This document shows, piece by piece, positions 57,913 through 64,000 of a stretch of DNA of 64,000 nucleotides (positions are counted from its first letter, which is position 1; every line of letters starts with the position of its first letter). The notes beneath the pieces are model-generated. The model saw only the letters and a list, made by a program, of their open reading frames with translations. It made no database searches and was not told the origin of the DNA. A program made the position numbers and the translations under genes. This DNA comes from CALHVX01 sp039198065. Lineage in GTDB: Bacteria > Pseudomonadota > Gammaproteobacteria > Pseudomonadales > Azotimanducaceae. Where the stretch lies: NCBI GenBank assembly GCA_039198065.1, contig JBCCTU010000001.1, positions 868,001 to 932,000 of the forward strand, in the 5' to 3' direction.

Positions 57913-57960
57913 ACAGAGCGAGCTCGCGCGAGGGGGTAAACCCATGGGTTATCGCTCTGT
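57913..57960 (-). other. Structured 5' leader of the HU-like gene
   Basis: A perfect 9-base stem, ACAGAGCGA (57913-57921) with TCGCTCTGT (57952-57960), closes a region holding two small palindromes, CTCGCGCGAG (57923-57932) and AACCCATGGGTT (57939-57950). In RNA this could fold as a three-way junction ending about 26 bases before the HU-like start codon, close to its ribosome site. An alternative pairing (GCGAGCTCGC, 57918-57927) would compete with the outer stem. It might be a translational control element, or simply a stem-loop. The fold is read by eye, not calculated. Confidence 0.5.
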
Positions 57961-58047
57961 CGCTGATTAAGGGTGGAAGATGGCACCAGACGCGGGAAAC
58001 CCCGGTTTTTTTCTGGTATTTCTCTATGGCCGCCCTTAATGCCGCGA

Positions 58048-58076
58048 GTTATAGCGAACCCGTGCCGTGCAAGCAA
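58048..58076 (-). promoter_or_regulatory. Sigma-70 promoter of the HU-like gene
   Basis: On the minus strand TTGCTT (58076-58071) and TATAAC (58053-58048) are separated by 17 bases, a good sigma-70 match. Transcription would start near 58041, giving a leader of about 155 bases before the HU-like start codon. The 361-base gap 57887-58247 holds this leader, this promoter and the fmdB upstream region; I see no further gene in it. Confidence 0.65.
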
Positions 58077-58162
58077 CAAAAAAGCTGCCTTACGGCTCCG
58101 AAAAGCCAGCAAATTCGCTGTATTTTCGCCAGGGTTTCGATAATCATGCGCCGCTCGGAGGC

Positions 58163-58182
58163 TTAACCACGGCCGTGGTTAA
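58163..58182. promoter_or_regulatory. Perfect 20-base palindrome upstream of fmdB-aspS
   Basis: TTAACCACGGCCGTGGTTAA is an uninterrupted perfect palindrome, 65 bases before the fmdB-type gene's start. No T-run follows, so it is not an intrinsic terminator. A homodimeric regulator or methylation/nuclease target are possible; the centre CGGCCG is an EagI-type site. Its role is unknown. Confidence 0.6.
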
Positions 58183-58247
58183 CGTCCCCTCGGCGGTTAG
58201 TCCCGTAAACCGGGTGGCCCGGCCGCGTACTGACTCTGGAGAATCCT

Positions 58248-58625
58248 GTGCCTATTTATGAATTCATCTGTGCGGAGTGTGCACATGAGTTTGAAAGCCT
58301 GCAGCGCCTGAGTGATCCACCACCGGCGGAGTGTCCAGCCTGCGGTGGCGGTCCGGTCACGAAAAAGGTGTCCGCTGCTGCGTTTCGGCTGAAGGGCGGC
58401 GGTTGGTACGAGACGGATTTCAAAAACAAAAAACCGGCGAAAGATGGTGCCTCCTCTGCTGAGGGATCTTCTTCTGCAGGCTCGTCAGCCAAGGAGGGGG
58501 CGTCTTCCTCCGATAGCTCAGCAACATCCGGTGGCACCGACGCTTCGGGGTCCGCGGATCGTTCAAAGCTGAGTGCCGGTGCTGGAACGAGCAGCACGAG
58601 TTCGACGAAGGACGGTGCCTCCTGA
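58248..58625 (+). CDS. FmdB-type zinc-ribbon protein with Ser-rich tail
   Basis: A 125-residue protein. Residues 1-50 match the FmdB/CxxC-CxxC family zinc ribbon: MPIYEFICAECAHEFE with Cys8/Cys11 and a second pair in CPACGG. The remaining 70 residues are Ser/Ala/Gly/Lys-rich and low-complexity, presumably unfolded. The FmdB family is thought to be regulatory but is not well defined. The start is GTG 58248. Its TGA overlaps the aspS ATG (TGATG), so it is the first gene of the aspS operon. Confidence 0.87.
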   Translation: MPIYEFICAECAHEFESLQRLSDPPPAECPACGGGPVTKKVSAAAFRLKGGGWYETDFKNKKPAKDGASSAEGSSSAGSSAKEGASSSDSSATSGGTDASGSADRSKLSAGAGTSSTSSTKDGAS

Positions 58626-60409
58626 TGGCCGACATGCTGGGTTCTTTGCGATCGGTGTACGGCGGCGAACTTGGGCTCGCTAACGTTGACGCAACCATCA
58701 CGCTCTGCGGCTGGGTTCATCGAAGGCGCGACCACGGCGGTGTGATTTTTCTCGATTTGCGGGATGCATCGGGCATCGTGCAGGTCGTATTCGACCCGGA
58801 CACGGCAGAAAGCTTTGCGCTGGCAGAGACCGTACGCAGCGAGTTCGTGCTCCGGGTCGTTGGCCGCGTCCGCCGTCGCGATGAAGGTGCGATTAACCCT
58901 GCAATGGCCACCGGTGAAATCGAGGTGCTCGGCAAGGAGCTGACGATCCTCAACGCCGCTCAGACGCCGCCGTTTCAGCTCGACGAGCACAGCGATGCCG
59001 GTGAAGACGTCCGATTGCGCTATCGCTACCTCGATCTGCGCCGGCCTGAAATGCAGGACAAGCTGCGTACCCGCGCACGCATCACCAGCGCCGTGCGCCG
59101 TGCGCTCGAGGCGGAAGGGTTCTGCGAAGTTGAAACGCCAACGCTGACGCGGTCGACACCGGAAGGCGCGCGTGACTACCTTGTACCGAGCCGGACGCAC
59201 CCCGGAGAGTTCTTTGCGCTGCCGCAGTCTCCGCAGGTCTACAAGCAGCTGCTGATGATGTCTGGTCTCGATCGCTACTATCAGATTGCCCGCTGCTACC
59301 GCGACGAAGATCTACGACACGACCGGCAGCCGGAATTTACCCAGATCGATATCGAGGCAGCGTTTGTCGAGCGTGATGACGTCATGGGTCTGACCGAGCG
59401 GATGCTGCGGTCAGTTTTCTCCGACGTCCTCGGGGTCAGCCTGCCGGAGTTTCCGATCCTGTCTTTCGACGCCGCTATGGGCCGTTACGGCAGCGACAAA
59501 CCCGATTTGCGCAATCCGCTCGAACTAAAGGACGTCGAAGATCTTGTCGCCGACAGCGACTTCAAGGTGTTTTCGGGCCCGGCGAAGGACGCCTCCGGTC
59601 GGGTGGTCCTATTGCGAGCCCCCGGCGCGGCGACGGCACTGACGCGCCGAGAAATCGACGAACTGACCGACTTCGTGGGTCGCTACGGAGCCAAGGGGCT
59701 CGCGTACATCAAAGTCAACGACCGCGCCGCCGGTGTCGACGGCCTGCAGTCGCCGATACTCAAGTTTCTCGGCGCTGAGGTGGTTGAGCAGCTGCTTGAC
59801 CGCGCTGCTGCCGAGAACGGCGATCTGGTGTTCTTCGGCGCTGGCAGTGCTTCAGTCGTCAACGACTCCATGGGCGCGTTGAGGAACGAGCTCGGACGCC
59901 GGCTCGATCTCATCGAGGATCGCTGGGCGCCATGCTGGGTCGTCGATTGGCCAATGTTCGAGGCGGGCCGCGACAACACGCTGACGGCGATGCACCATCC
60001 CTTCACCCGCCCGACCTGCAGCGTGGATGAGCTGCGGGCTGCCCCGCTTGAAGCCCGAGCCGCCGCCTATGACGTGGTTCTCAACGGCTACGAAATCGGC
60101 GGCGGTTCGCTGCGGATCTATGAATCTGCTATGCAACAAGCGGTTTTCGATGCGCTGAAGATGGGCCAGGAAGCGGGCAGCAAGTTCGGCTTTCTGCTCG
60201 ATGCCTTATCCTATGGATGCCCGCCGCACGGCGGCATCGCGCTGGGTCTGGATCGCATCGTCATGCTGATGACCGACTCGCCGGCGATCCGTGACGTTAT
60301 TGCTTTCCCGAAAACGCAGACAGCGGCGTGCGTCATGATGCAGGCCCCGAGTCCCGTCGACACGCACCAGCTCCGAGAGCTGGGCATTCAGCTGTTGCCG
60401 AAAGGCTGA
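58625..60409 (+). CDS. aspS: Aspartyl-tRNA synthetase
   Basis: A 594-residue class II synthetase of the long bacterial type. It has an OB-fold anticodon domain (1-105), a catalytic domain split by a GAD insertion (about 290-410), with FFALPQSPQVYKQLLM, RYYQIARCYRDEDLR, and GLDRI at the end. It charges tRNA-Asp (the non-discriminating form would also charge tRNA-Asn; that cannot be decided here). Start overlaps the fmdB-type gene; yebC follows 28 bases later. This arrangement is typical of the group. Confidence 0.97.
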   Translation: MADMLGSLRSVYGGELGLANVDATITLCGWVHRRRDHGGVIFLDLRDASGIVQVVFDPDTAESFALAETVRSEFVLRVVGRVRRRDEGAINPAMATGEIEVLGKELTILNAAQTPPFQLDEHSDAGEDVRLRYRYLDLRRPEMQDKLRTRARITSAVRRALEAEGFCEVETPTLTRSTPEGARDYLVPSRTHPGEFFALPQSPQVYKQLLMMSGLDRYYQIARCYRDEDLRHDRQPEFTQIDIEAAFVERDDVMGLTERMLRSVFSDVLGVSLPEFPILSFDAAMGRYGSDKPDLRNPLELKDVEDLVADSDFKVFSGPAKDASGRVVLLRAPGAATALTRREIDELTDFVGRYGAKGLAYIKVNDRAAGVDGLQSPILKFLGAEVVEQLLDRAAAENGDLVFFGAGSASVVNDSMGALRNELGRRLDLIEDRWAPCWVVDWPMFEAGRDNTLTAMHHPFTRPTCSVDELRAAPLEARAAAYDVVLNGYEIGGGSLRIYESAMQQAVFDALKMGQEAGSKFGFLLDALSYGCPPHGGIALGLDRIVMLMTDSPAIRDVIAFPKTQTAACVMMQAPSPVDTHQLRELGIQLLPKG

Positions 60410-60437
60410 CCGGCGGCAAACGCGAGGAGTTGAAGCT

Positions 60438-61178
60438 ATGGCGGGCCACAGTAAATGGGCCAACATCAAGCACCGTAAGGCGCGCCAGGATGCCAAGCGC
60501 GGCAAGCTGTGGACCAAAATCATCCGCGAGGTCACGGTGGCTGCGCGGATGGGCGGCGGGGTGATCGAAGACAACCCGCGACTGCGGCTCGCCGTCGACA
60601 AGGCGCTCGGCGCGAACATGCCCAAAGACACGATCGACCGCGCCATCAAGCGCGGTGCCGGCGGCCAGGAAGGCGACAACGTCGAAGAGCTGACCTACGA
60701 GGGCTACGGTCCCGGCGGTGTTGCGGTGTTGGTGGAAGTGATGACCGATAACCGCAACCGGACCGTTGCCGAGGTCCGCCATGCCTTCAGCAAACACGGC
60801 GGTAACCTCGGCACCGACGGCTCCGTCGCCTATCTTTTTAACCGGGCCGGCGTGATTCGCTATGAGCCCGGTGCCGATGAAGACGCGCTCATGGAAGCCG
60901 CCCTCGAGGCAGGCGCGACCGATTTCGAGTACGACGAAGAGGGCGCGACGGTGACAACGGCCTGGGAAGAACTTGGCCAGGTCGTGGATGTGCTGACAGC
61001 GGCGGGTTTTTCGCCGGCGAGCGCAGAGATCGAGATGATTCCCACAACCCAGACGCCCTGCGAGCGAGACCTGTCGGAAACGATCGTGACGCTGATTGAT
61101 GCGCTGGATGACCTCGACGACGTCCAAAATGTGTTTAGCAACGCCAGCCTAGATGACGCCGTACTTACCGGTGCTTAA
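60438..61178 (+). CDS. yebC: YebC/PmpR family regulatory protein
   Basis: A 246-residue protein of standard length with MAGHSKWANIKHRK at the start and the NMPKDTIDRAIKRG motif. The family was called a DNA-binding regulator and newer work places relatives in ribosome function at difficult peptides. A good ribosome site (GAGGAG) lies upstream. It sits between aspS and ruvC, the usual gammaproteobacterial order. The exact job here is not settled by the sequence. Confidence 0.95.
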   Translation: MAGHSKWANIKHRKARQDAKRGKLWTKIIREVTVAARMGGGVIEDNPRLRLAVDKALGANMPKDTIDRAIKRGAGGQEGDNVEELTYEGYGPGGVAVLVEVMTDNRNRTVAEVRHAFSKHGGNLGTDGSVAYLFNRAGVIRYEPGADEDALMEAALEAGATDFEYDEEGATVTTAWEELGQVVDVLTAAGFSPASAEIEMIPTTQTPCERDLSETIVTLIDALDDLDDVQNVFSNASLDDAVLTGA

Positions 61179-61240
61179 GCGGTGTCGCACCCGGCGCTGA
61201 TCCTCTACCTGCCGGGCAGTTCCATCGGTTGTGTCCCGTC

Positions 61241-61717
61241 GTGACTGTCCTGCTCGGAATCGATCCTGGCTCCGTACGCACCGGCTACGGTGTAATACAG
61301 ATTGAGTCGCACCGCGGTCGCATAGGCTACGTGGCGAGTGGGGTCATTCGCCCGGAGGCCGAGGCCTTTCCCGAACGACTGGCAGAGATCTACAGCGGCG
61401 TCGTTGAAATCATTGCCCGCTACGAGCCCGCGATGCTGGTCATCGAGGACGTGTTTCTGGCACGCAACGCCCAGTCGGCCCTCAAGCTTGGCCAGGCTCG
61501 GGGTGTCGCGATCGCCGCAGCGGTTGCGGCTTCCCTGCCGGTGCACGAGTACGCCGCACGAAAGGTCAAGCAGGCTGTCGTAGGTACGGGCGCTGCCACG
61601 AAAGGTCAGGTGCAGCACATGGTGCAGATCCTCCTTGGGTTGACGTCGGCCCCGGCGAGTGACGCGGCCGACGCGCTTGCGCTGGCGATCTGCCATCACA
61701 ATACTGCCGGTCCATGA
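61241..61717 (+). CDS. ruvC: Holliday-junction resolvase RuvC
   Basis: A 158-residue nuclease read from GTG 61241, with catalytic Asp8 (LLGIDPGS), Glu69 (VIEDVF), Asp141 and Asp144 (SDAADALALA). It cuts Holliday junctions after RuvAB branch migration. The frame extends to a TTG 61229 upstream, which is less likely. It is shorter than E. coli RuvC (173 residues) but keeps all catalytic residues. It overlaps ruvA (ATGA). Confidence 0.95.
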   Translation: MTVLLGIDPGSVRTGYGVIQIESHRGRIGYVASGVIRPEAEAFPERLAEIYSGVVEIIARYEPAMLVIEDVFLARNAQSALKLGQARGVAIAAAVAASLPVHEYAARKVKQAVVGTGAATKGQVQHMVQILLGLTSAPASDAADALALAICHHNTAGP

Positions 61718-62316
61718 TTGGTTACCTGTCCGGCACCCTGCTCGAGAGCGGCGAAGACGAACTGCTGCTCAACGTAGCCGGGGTGGGCTACGAGGTCGCA
61801 ATCACAACGCGCCTGGCAGCCGCTCTACCGGTCCAGGGCTCGGTTCTCGAGCTGTTCGTTCATCAGGTAGTTCGTGAAGACACGCTGGCTCTGTATGGAT
61901 TTTCCACCCGGGATGAACGGGACGTGTTTCGGAGCTTGCTCCGGGCGAGCGGCGTGGGACCAAAGCTTGCCCTCGCCATCCTTTCTGCGCTCGGCGTAAC
62001 AGAACTCGCGGACGCGGTTCAGCAGCAGTCGGTCAGCGCGCTCACCCGAATCGCCGGTGTTGGAAAGAAAACTGCAGAACGCCTGCTGGTGGAACTTAAA
62101 GGGAAGCTGGATGGCTGGCAGGTCGGCATGCCGCCCAATGAGCCTACGGCGGTGAGCGAATCGAGCGATGAGGCACTGGGTGCACTGCTCGCCCTTGGGT
62201 ACCGGCCGGCGGAGGCCGTGCGGATGCTGGAGACGTCCGGGGCGTTGTCCGCGGTCGGTGTTGAAGAACAGGTGCGCTTGGCGCTGCGATCGCAGCTGCG
62301 GGAGTCGAATTCGTGA
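61714..62316 (+). CDS. ruvA: Holliday-junction branch-migration protein RuvA
   Basis: A 200-residue protein. The OB-fold domain (1-65), the helix-hairpin-helix regions (LLRASGVGPKLALAIL and LTRIAGVGKKTAERLL), and the C-terminal RuvB-binding domain (about 155-200) are present. It recognises the four-way junction and loads RuvB. The gene overlaps ruvC upstream and ruvB downstream by four bases each. Confidence 0.97.
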   Translation: MIGYLSGTLLESGEDELLLNVAGVGYEVAITTRLAAALPVQGSVLELFVHQVVREDTLALYGFSTRDERDVFRSLLRASGVGPKLALAILSALGVTELADAVQQQSVSALTRIAGVGKKTAERLLVELKGKLDGWQVGMPPNEPTAVSESSDEALGALLALGYRPAEAVRMLETSGALSAVGVEEQVRLALRSQLRESNS

Positions 62317-63410
62317 CCATCGAACCCGATCGCCTGGTTGCCGGCCAAACCCAGGGTAGGGAAGGGCAGATCGACCGCGCGCTGCGTCCGGATCAGCTCG
62401 CGGAATACATCGGCCAGCGTGCGGTAAAGGAGCAGCTGGGTATCTTCATCGAAGCTGCCCGGGGCCGTCGCGAGGCCCTTGATCATGTGTTGCTGTTTGG
62501 ACCACCGGGGCTTGGCAAGACGACGCTGGCACACATCATCTCCAACGAGCTCGGTGCGGCGCTGCGCACGACCAGTGGACCGGTGCTGGAACGGGCCGGC
62601 GATCTGGCGGCCCTGCTGACCAACCTCGACGCCGGTGATGTGCTGTTTGTCGACGAGATCCATCGGTTGAGTCCGGTCGTGGAGGAAGTTCTGTACCCGG
62701 CGATGGAGGACTTCAAAATCGACATCCTCATCGGCGAAGGGCCGGCCGCTCGGTCGCTGAAGCTCGATCTTCCGCCGTTTACCCTTGTCGGTGCGACGAC
62801 CCGCGCCGGCTTGCTGACGTCACCGTTACGGGACCGCTTTGGGATCGTCCAGCGGCTTGAGTTCTACCGCGTCGAGGAGCTGTCAGAAATCGTTCAGCGT
62901 TCAGCGGCTAAGCTATCGTTGACCGTTGATGGGCCCGGCGCGTTGCAGATCGCCCGCCGATCCCGGGGCACACCGCGCATCGCTAACCGACTGCTGCGGC
63001 GTGTGCGCGATTACGCAGAGGTCCGCGGCGGCGGGGTTGTCGATGGCGCGACGGCGGACGCGGCGTTGAACATGCTCAACGTCGATGCTGCGGGCTTCGA
63101 CGTCATGGATCGGCGGCTGCTTGAAACGTTGATCGGTCACTTCAGTGGCGGTCCAGCTGGCCTGGATTCGCTGGCGGCGGCGTTGAGCGAAGAACGAGAC
63201 ACGATTGAAGACGTCATCGAGCCTTACCTGATTCAGCAGGGTTACCTGATGCGAACGGCCCGCGGGAGAGTGGCAACGCCGCGCGCCTATCAGCATCTCG
63301 GCTTGCCGCCGCCTTCGGTGGGCGCCGGCAGTAACGAGGCCAGTGGTCAGGCAACCCTCGGGTTGCAGGGCAGTACGTTGCCGGAAACTAAGGGAGAACC
63401 GAGTGGCTGA
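62313..63410 (+). CDS. ruvB: Holliday-junction helicase RuvB
   Basis: A 365-residue AAA+ motor. Walker A GPPGLGKTT, Walker B LFVDEIHRL, sensor I (GATTR) and the Arg finger region (LRDRFGIV) are all present, plus the C-terminal winged-helix DNA-binding domain. A tail of about 25 residues is longer than in E. coli (336 residues). The start is GTG 62313 (GTGA overlap with ruvA). Its end overlaps the tolQ start by eight bases. Confidence 0.98.
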   Translation: MTIEPDRLVAGQTQGREGQIDRALRPDQLAEYIGQRAVKEQLGIFIEAARGRREALDHVLLFGPPGLGKTTLAHIISNELGAALRTTSGPVLERAGDLAALLTNLDAGDVLFVDEIHRLSPVVEEVLYPAMEDFKIDILIGEGPAARSLKLDLPPFTLVGATTRAGLLTSPLRDRFGIVQRLEFYRVEELSEIVQRSAAKLSLTVDGPGALQIARRSRGTPRIANRLLRRVRDYAEVRGGGVVDGATADAALNMLNVDAAGFDVMDRRLLETLIGHFSGGPAGLDSLAAALSEERDTIEDVIEPYLIQQGYLMRTARGRVATPRAYQHLGLPPPSVGAGSNEASGQATLGLQGSTLPETKGEPSG

Positions 63411-64000
63411 AGAGCTTTCGATTTTTGAGCTGGTCAGCAATGCGAGTCTGCTCGTGCAGTGCGTTATGGGCGCGCTCGTTCTGGCGTCGATCATCTCCTG
63501 GATGATGATCTTCCAGCGCTGGTTCTTTCTCGGTCGCGTGGGTCGTGAGCTGAACGAGTTTGAAGACCACTTCTGGTCCGGAATTGACCTGCGCAAACTC
63601 TACGGTGAGCTGAACCAGCGGGGCGATCTCACGGGGATCGAATCGGTCTTCGTTGCCGGGTTCAAGGAATACACGCGCCTGTCCGAGCAGTCCGAGGCGG
63701 AACCCGATGCAATTATGCAGGGCGTACAGCGGGCGATGCGGGTTACGGTTTCCCGGGAAGAAGAGAAGCTCGAAACCAATCTGGCGTTTCTCGCAACCGT
63801 GGGCTCCACCAGCCCTTACGTAGGTCTGTTTGGAACGGTCTGGGGAATTATGAATTCCTTTCGCAGTCTGGCGAACATGAGCCAGGCGACGCTGGCATCG
63901 GTCGCGCCGGGCATTTCTGAAGCGCTTGTCGCGACGGCGATGGGGCTGTTCGCTGCGATCCCCGCGGTGATTGGCTTCAATCGCTTTTCCGCCCGGGTCG
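63403..64000 (+). CDS. tolQ: TolQ, inner-membrane motor protein of Tol-Pal (3' end cut)
   Basis: The frame runs from GTG 63403 (AGGGAGA upstream) to the window edge: 199 residues so far. A first membrane helix spans about 15-40 (VMGALVLASIISWMMIF), and TVGSTSPYVGLFGTVWGIMNSF is the conserved TolQ/ExbB helix-2 signature, followed by a third helix ending FAAIPAVIGF. TolQ with TolR forms a proton-driven motor for outer-membrane integrity and cell division. The start overlaps the ruvB stop, so ybgC, which usually lies between them, is absent from this place. Confidence 0.93.
   Translation, partial: MAEELSIFELVSNASLLVQCVMGALVLASIISWMMIFQRWFFLGRVGRELNEFEDHFWSGIDLRKLYGELNQRGDLTGIESVFVAGFKEYTRLSEQSEAEPDAIMQGVQRAMRVTVSREEEKLETNLAFLATVGSTSPYVGLFGTVWGIMNSFRSLANMSQATLASVAPGISEALVATAMGLFAAIPAVIGFNRFSARV

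Noticed and set aside
1..64000. tRNA or rRNA genes, CRISPR arrays, insertion sequences, prophage or plasmid functions
   Set aside because: No clover-leaf-like sequence, no spaced direct repeats, and no transposase, integrase or replication gene was seen; the Arc-type gene alone is not enough for a phage remnant.

Overview
The window is a GC-rich chromosomal segment, almost completely coding, from a gammaproteobacterium that I cannot place to genus. The evidence is the mix and order of core genes: fxsA beside groES-groL, sixA, wrbA next to a DUF2069 gene, miaE, gspA-gspB, and aspS-yebC-ruvC-ruvA-ruvB-tolQ. I see no rRNA, tRNA, CRISPR array, insertion sequence or prophage. Most genes are packed into short operons whose stop and start codons overlap (ATGA, GTGA, TGATG).

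Layout. 1-4.2 kb: tail of an unknown gene, fxsA, an alkyltransferase-like protein, groES-groL behind a heat-shock promoter plus a perfect CIRCE operator, and an inner-membrane coiled-coil protein. 4.3-11.1 kb: GAF/HD-GYP c-di-GMP phosphodiesterase, a gspA-gspB pair, a PlsC-family acyltransferase and a lipoprotein peptidase. 11-17.6 kb: DASS transporter, exonuclease I, a betaine-type ABC importer with substrate-binding and permease domains in one chain, and an Arc-type repressor paired with an unusual response regulator. 17.7-27.2 kb: two NUDIX hydrolases flanking a LolD-like ATPase, FtsX-like permease and AttH/CrtC lipoprotein set, then a REC-PAS-GGDEF-EAL protein and a PLP sulfur enzyme. 27.3-34.9 kb: SDR, purC, a limonene-epoxide-hydrolase-like protein, biotin carboxylase, enoyl-CoA hydratase, carboxyltransferase and a 3-hydroxyacyl-CoA-type SDR, which looks like an acyl-CoA carboxylation/beta-oxidation module. 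34.8-48.3 kb: mostly minus strand, with HD protein, MetR-like regulator (plus strand), small membrane proteins, sixA, luciferase-like oxidoreductase, rhomboid, hisC, hybrid kinase, rhlB-like helicase, argC, an unknown membrane pair and miaE. 48.4-57.2 kb: MsbA-like exporter, CaiB-family racemase/CoA-transferase, monooxygenase, DUF2069-wrbA, yihY, TlpA-like lipoprotein, lytic transglycosylase and proS. 57.3-64 kb: HU-like protein with a Lys/Ala tail, FmdB, aspS, yebC, ruvCAB and the start of tolQ.

No obvious defence system or biosynthetic island is present. The best candidates for something new are modest: the Arc-RHH/response-regulator operon (16.2-17.6 kb), the coupled unknown membrane pair (46.0-47.5 kb), the epoxide-hydrolase-like gene with an internal ribosome-binding site nested in a longer frame (29.0-29.8 kb), the carboxylase set with no biotin carrier, and structured regulatory DNA around the HU-like gene and fmdB (57.9-58.2 kb).
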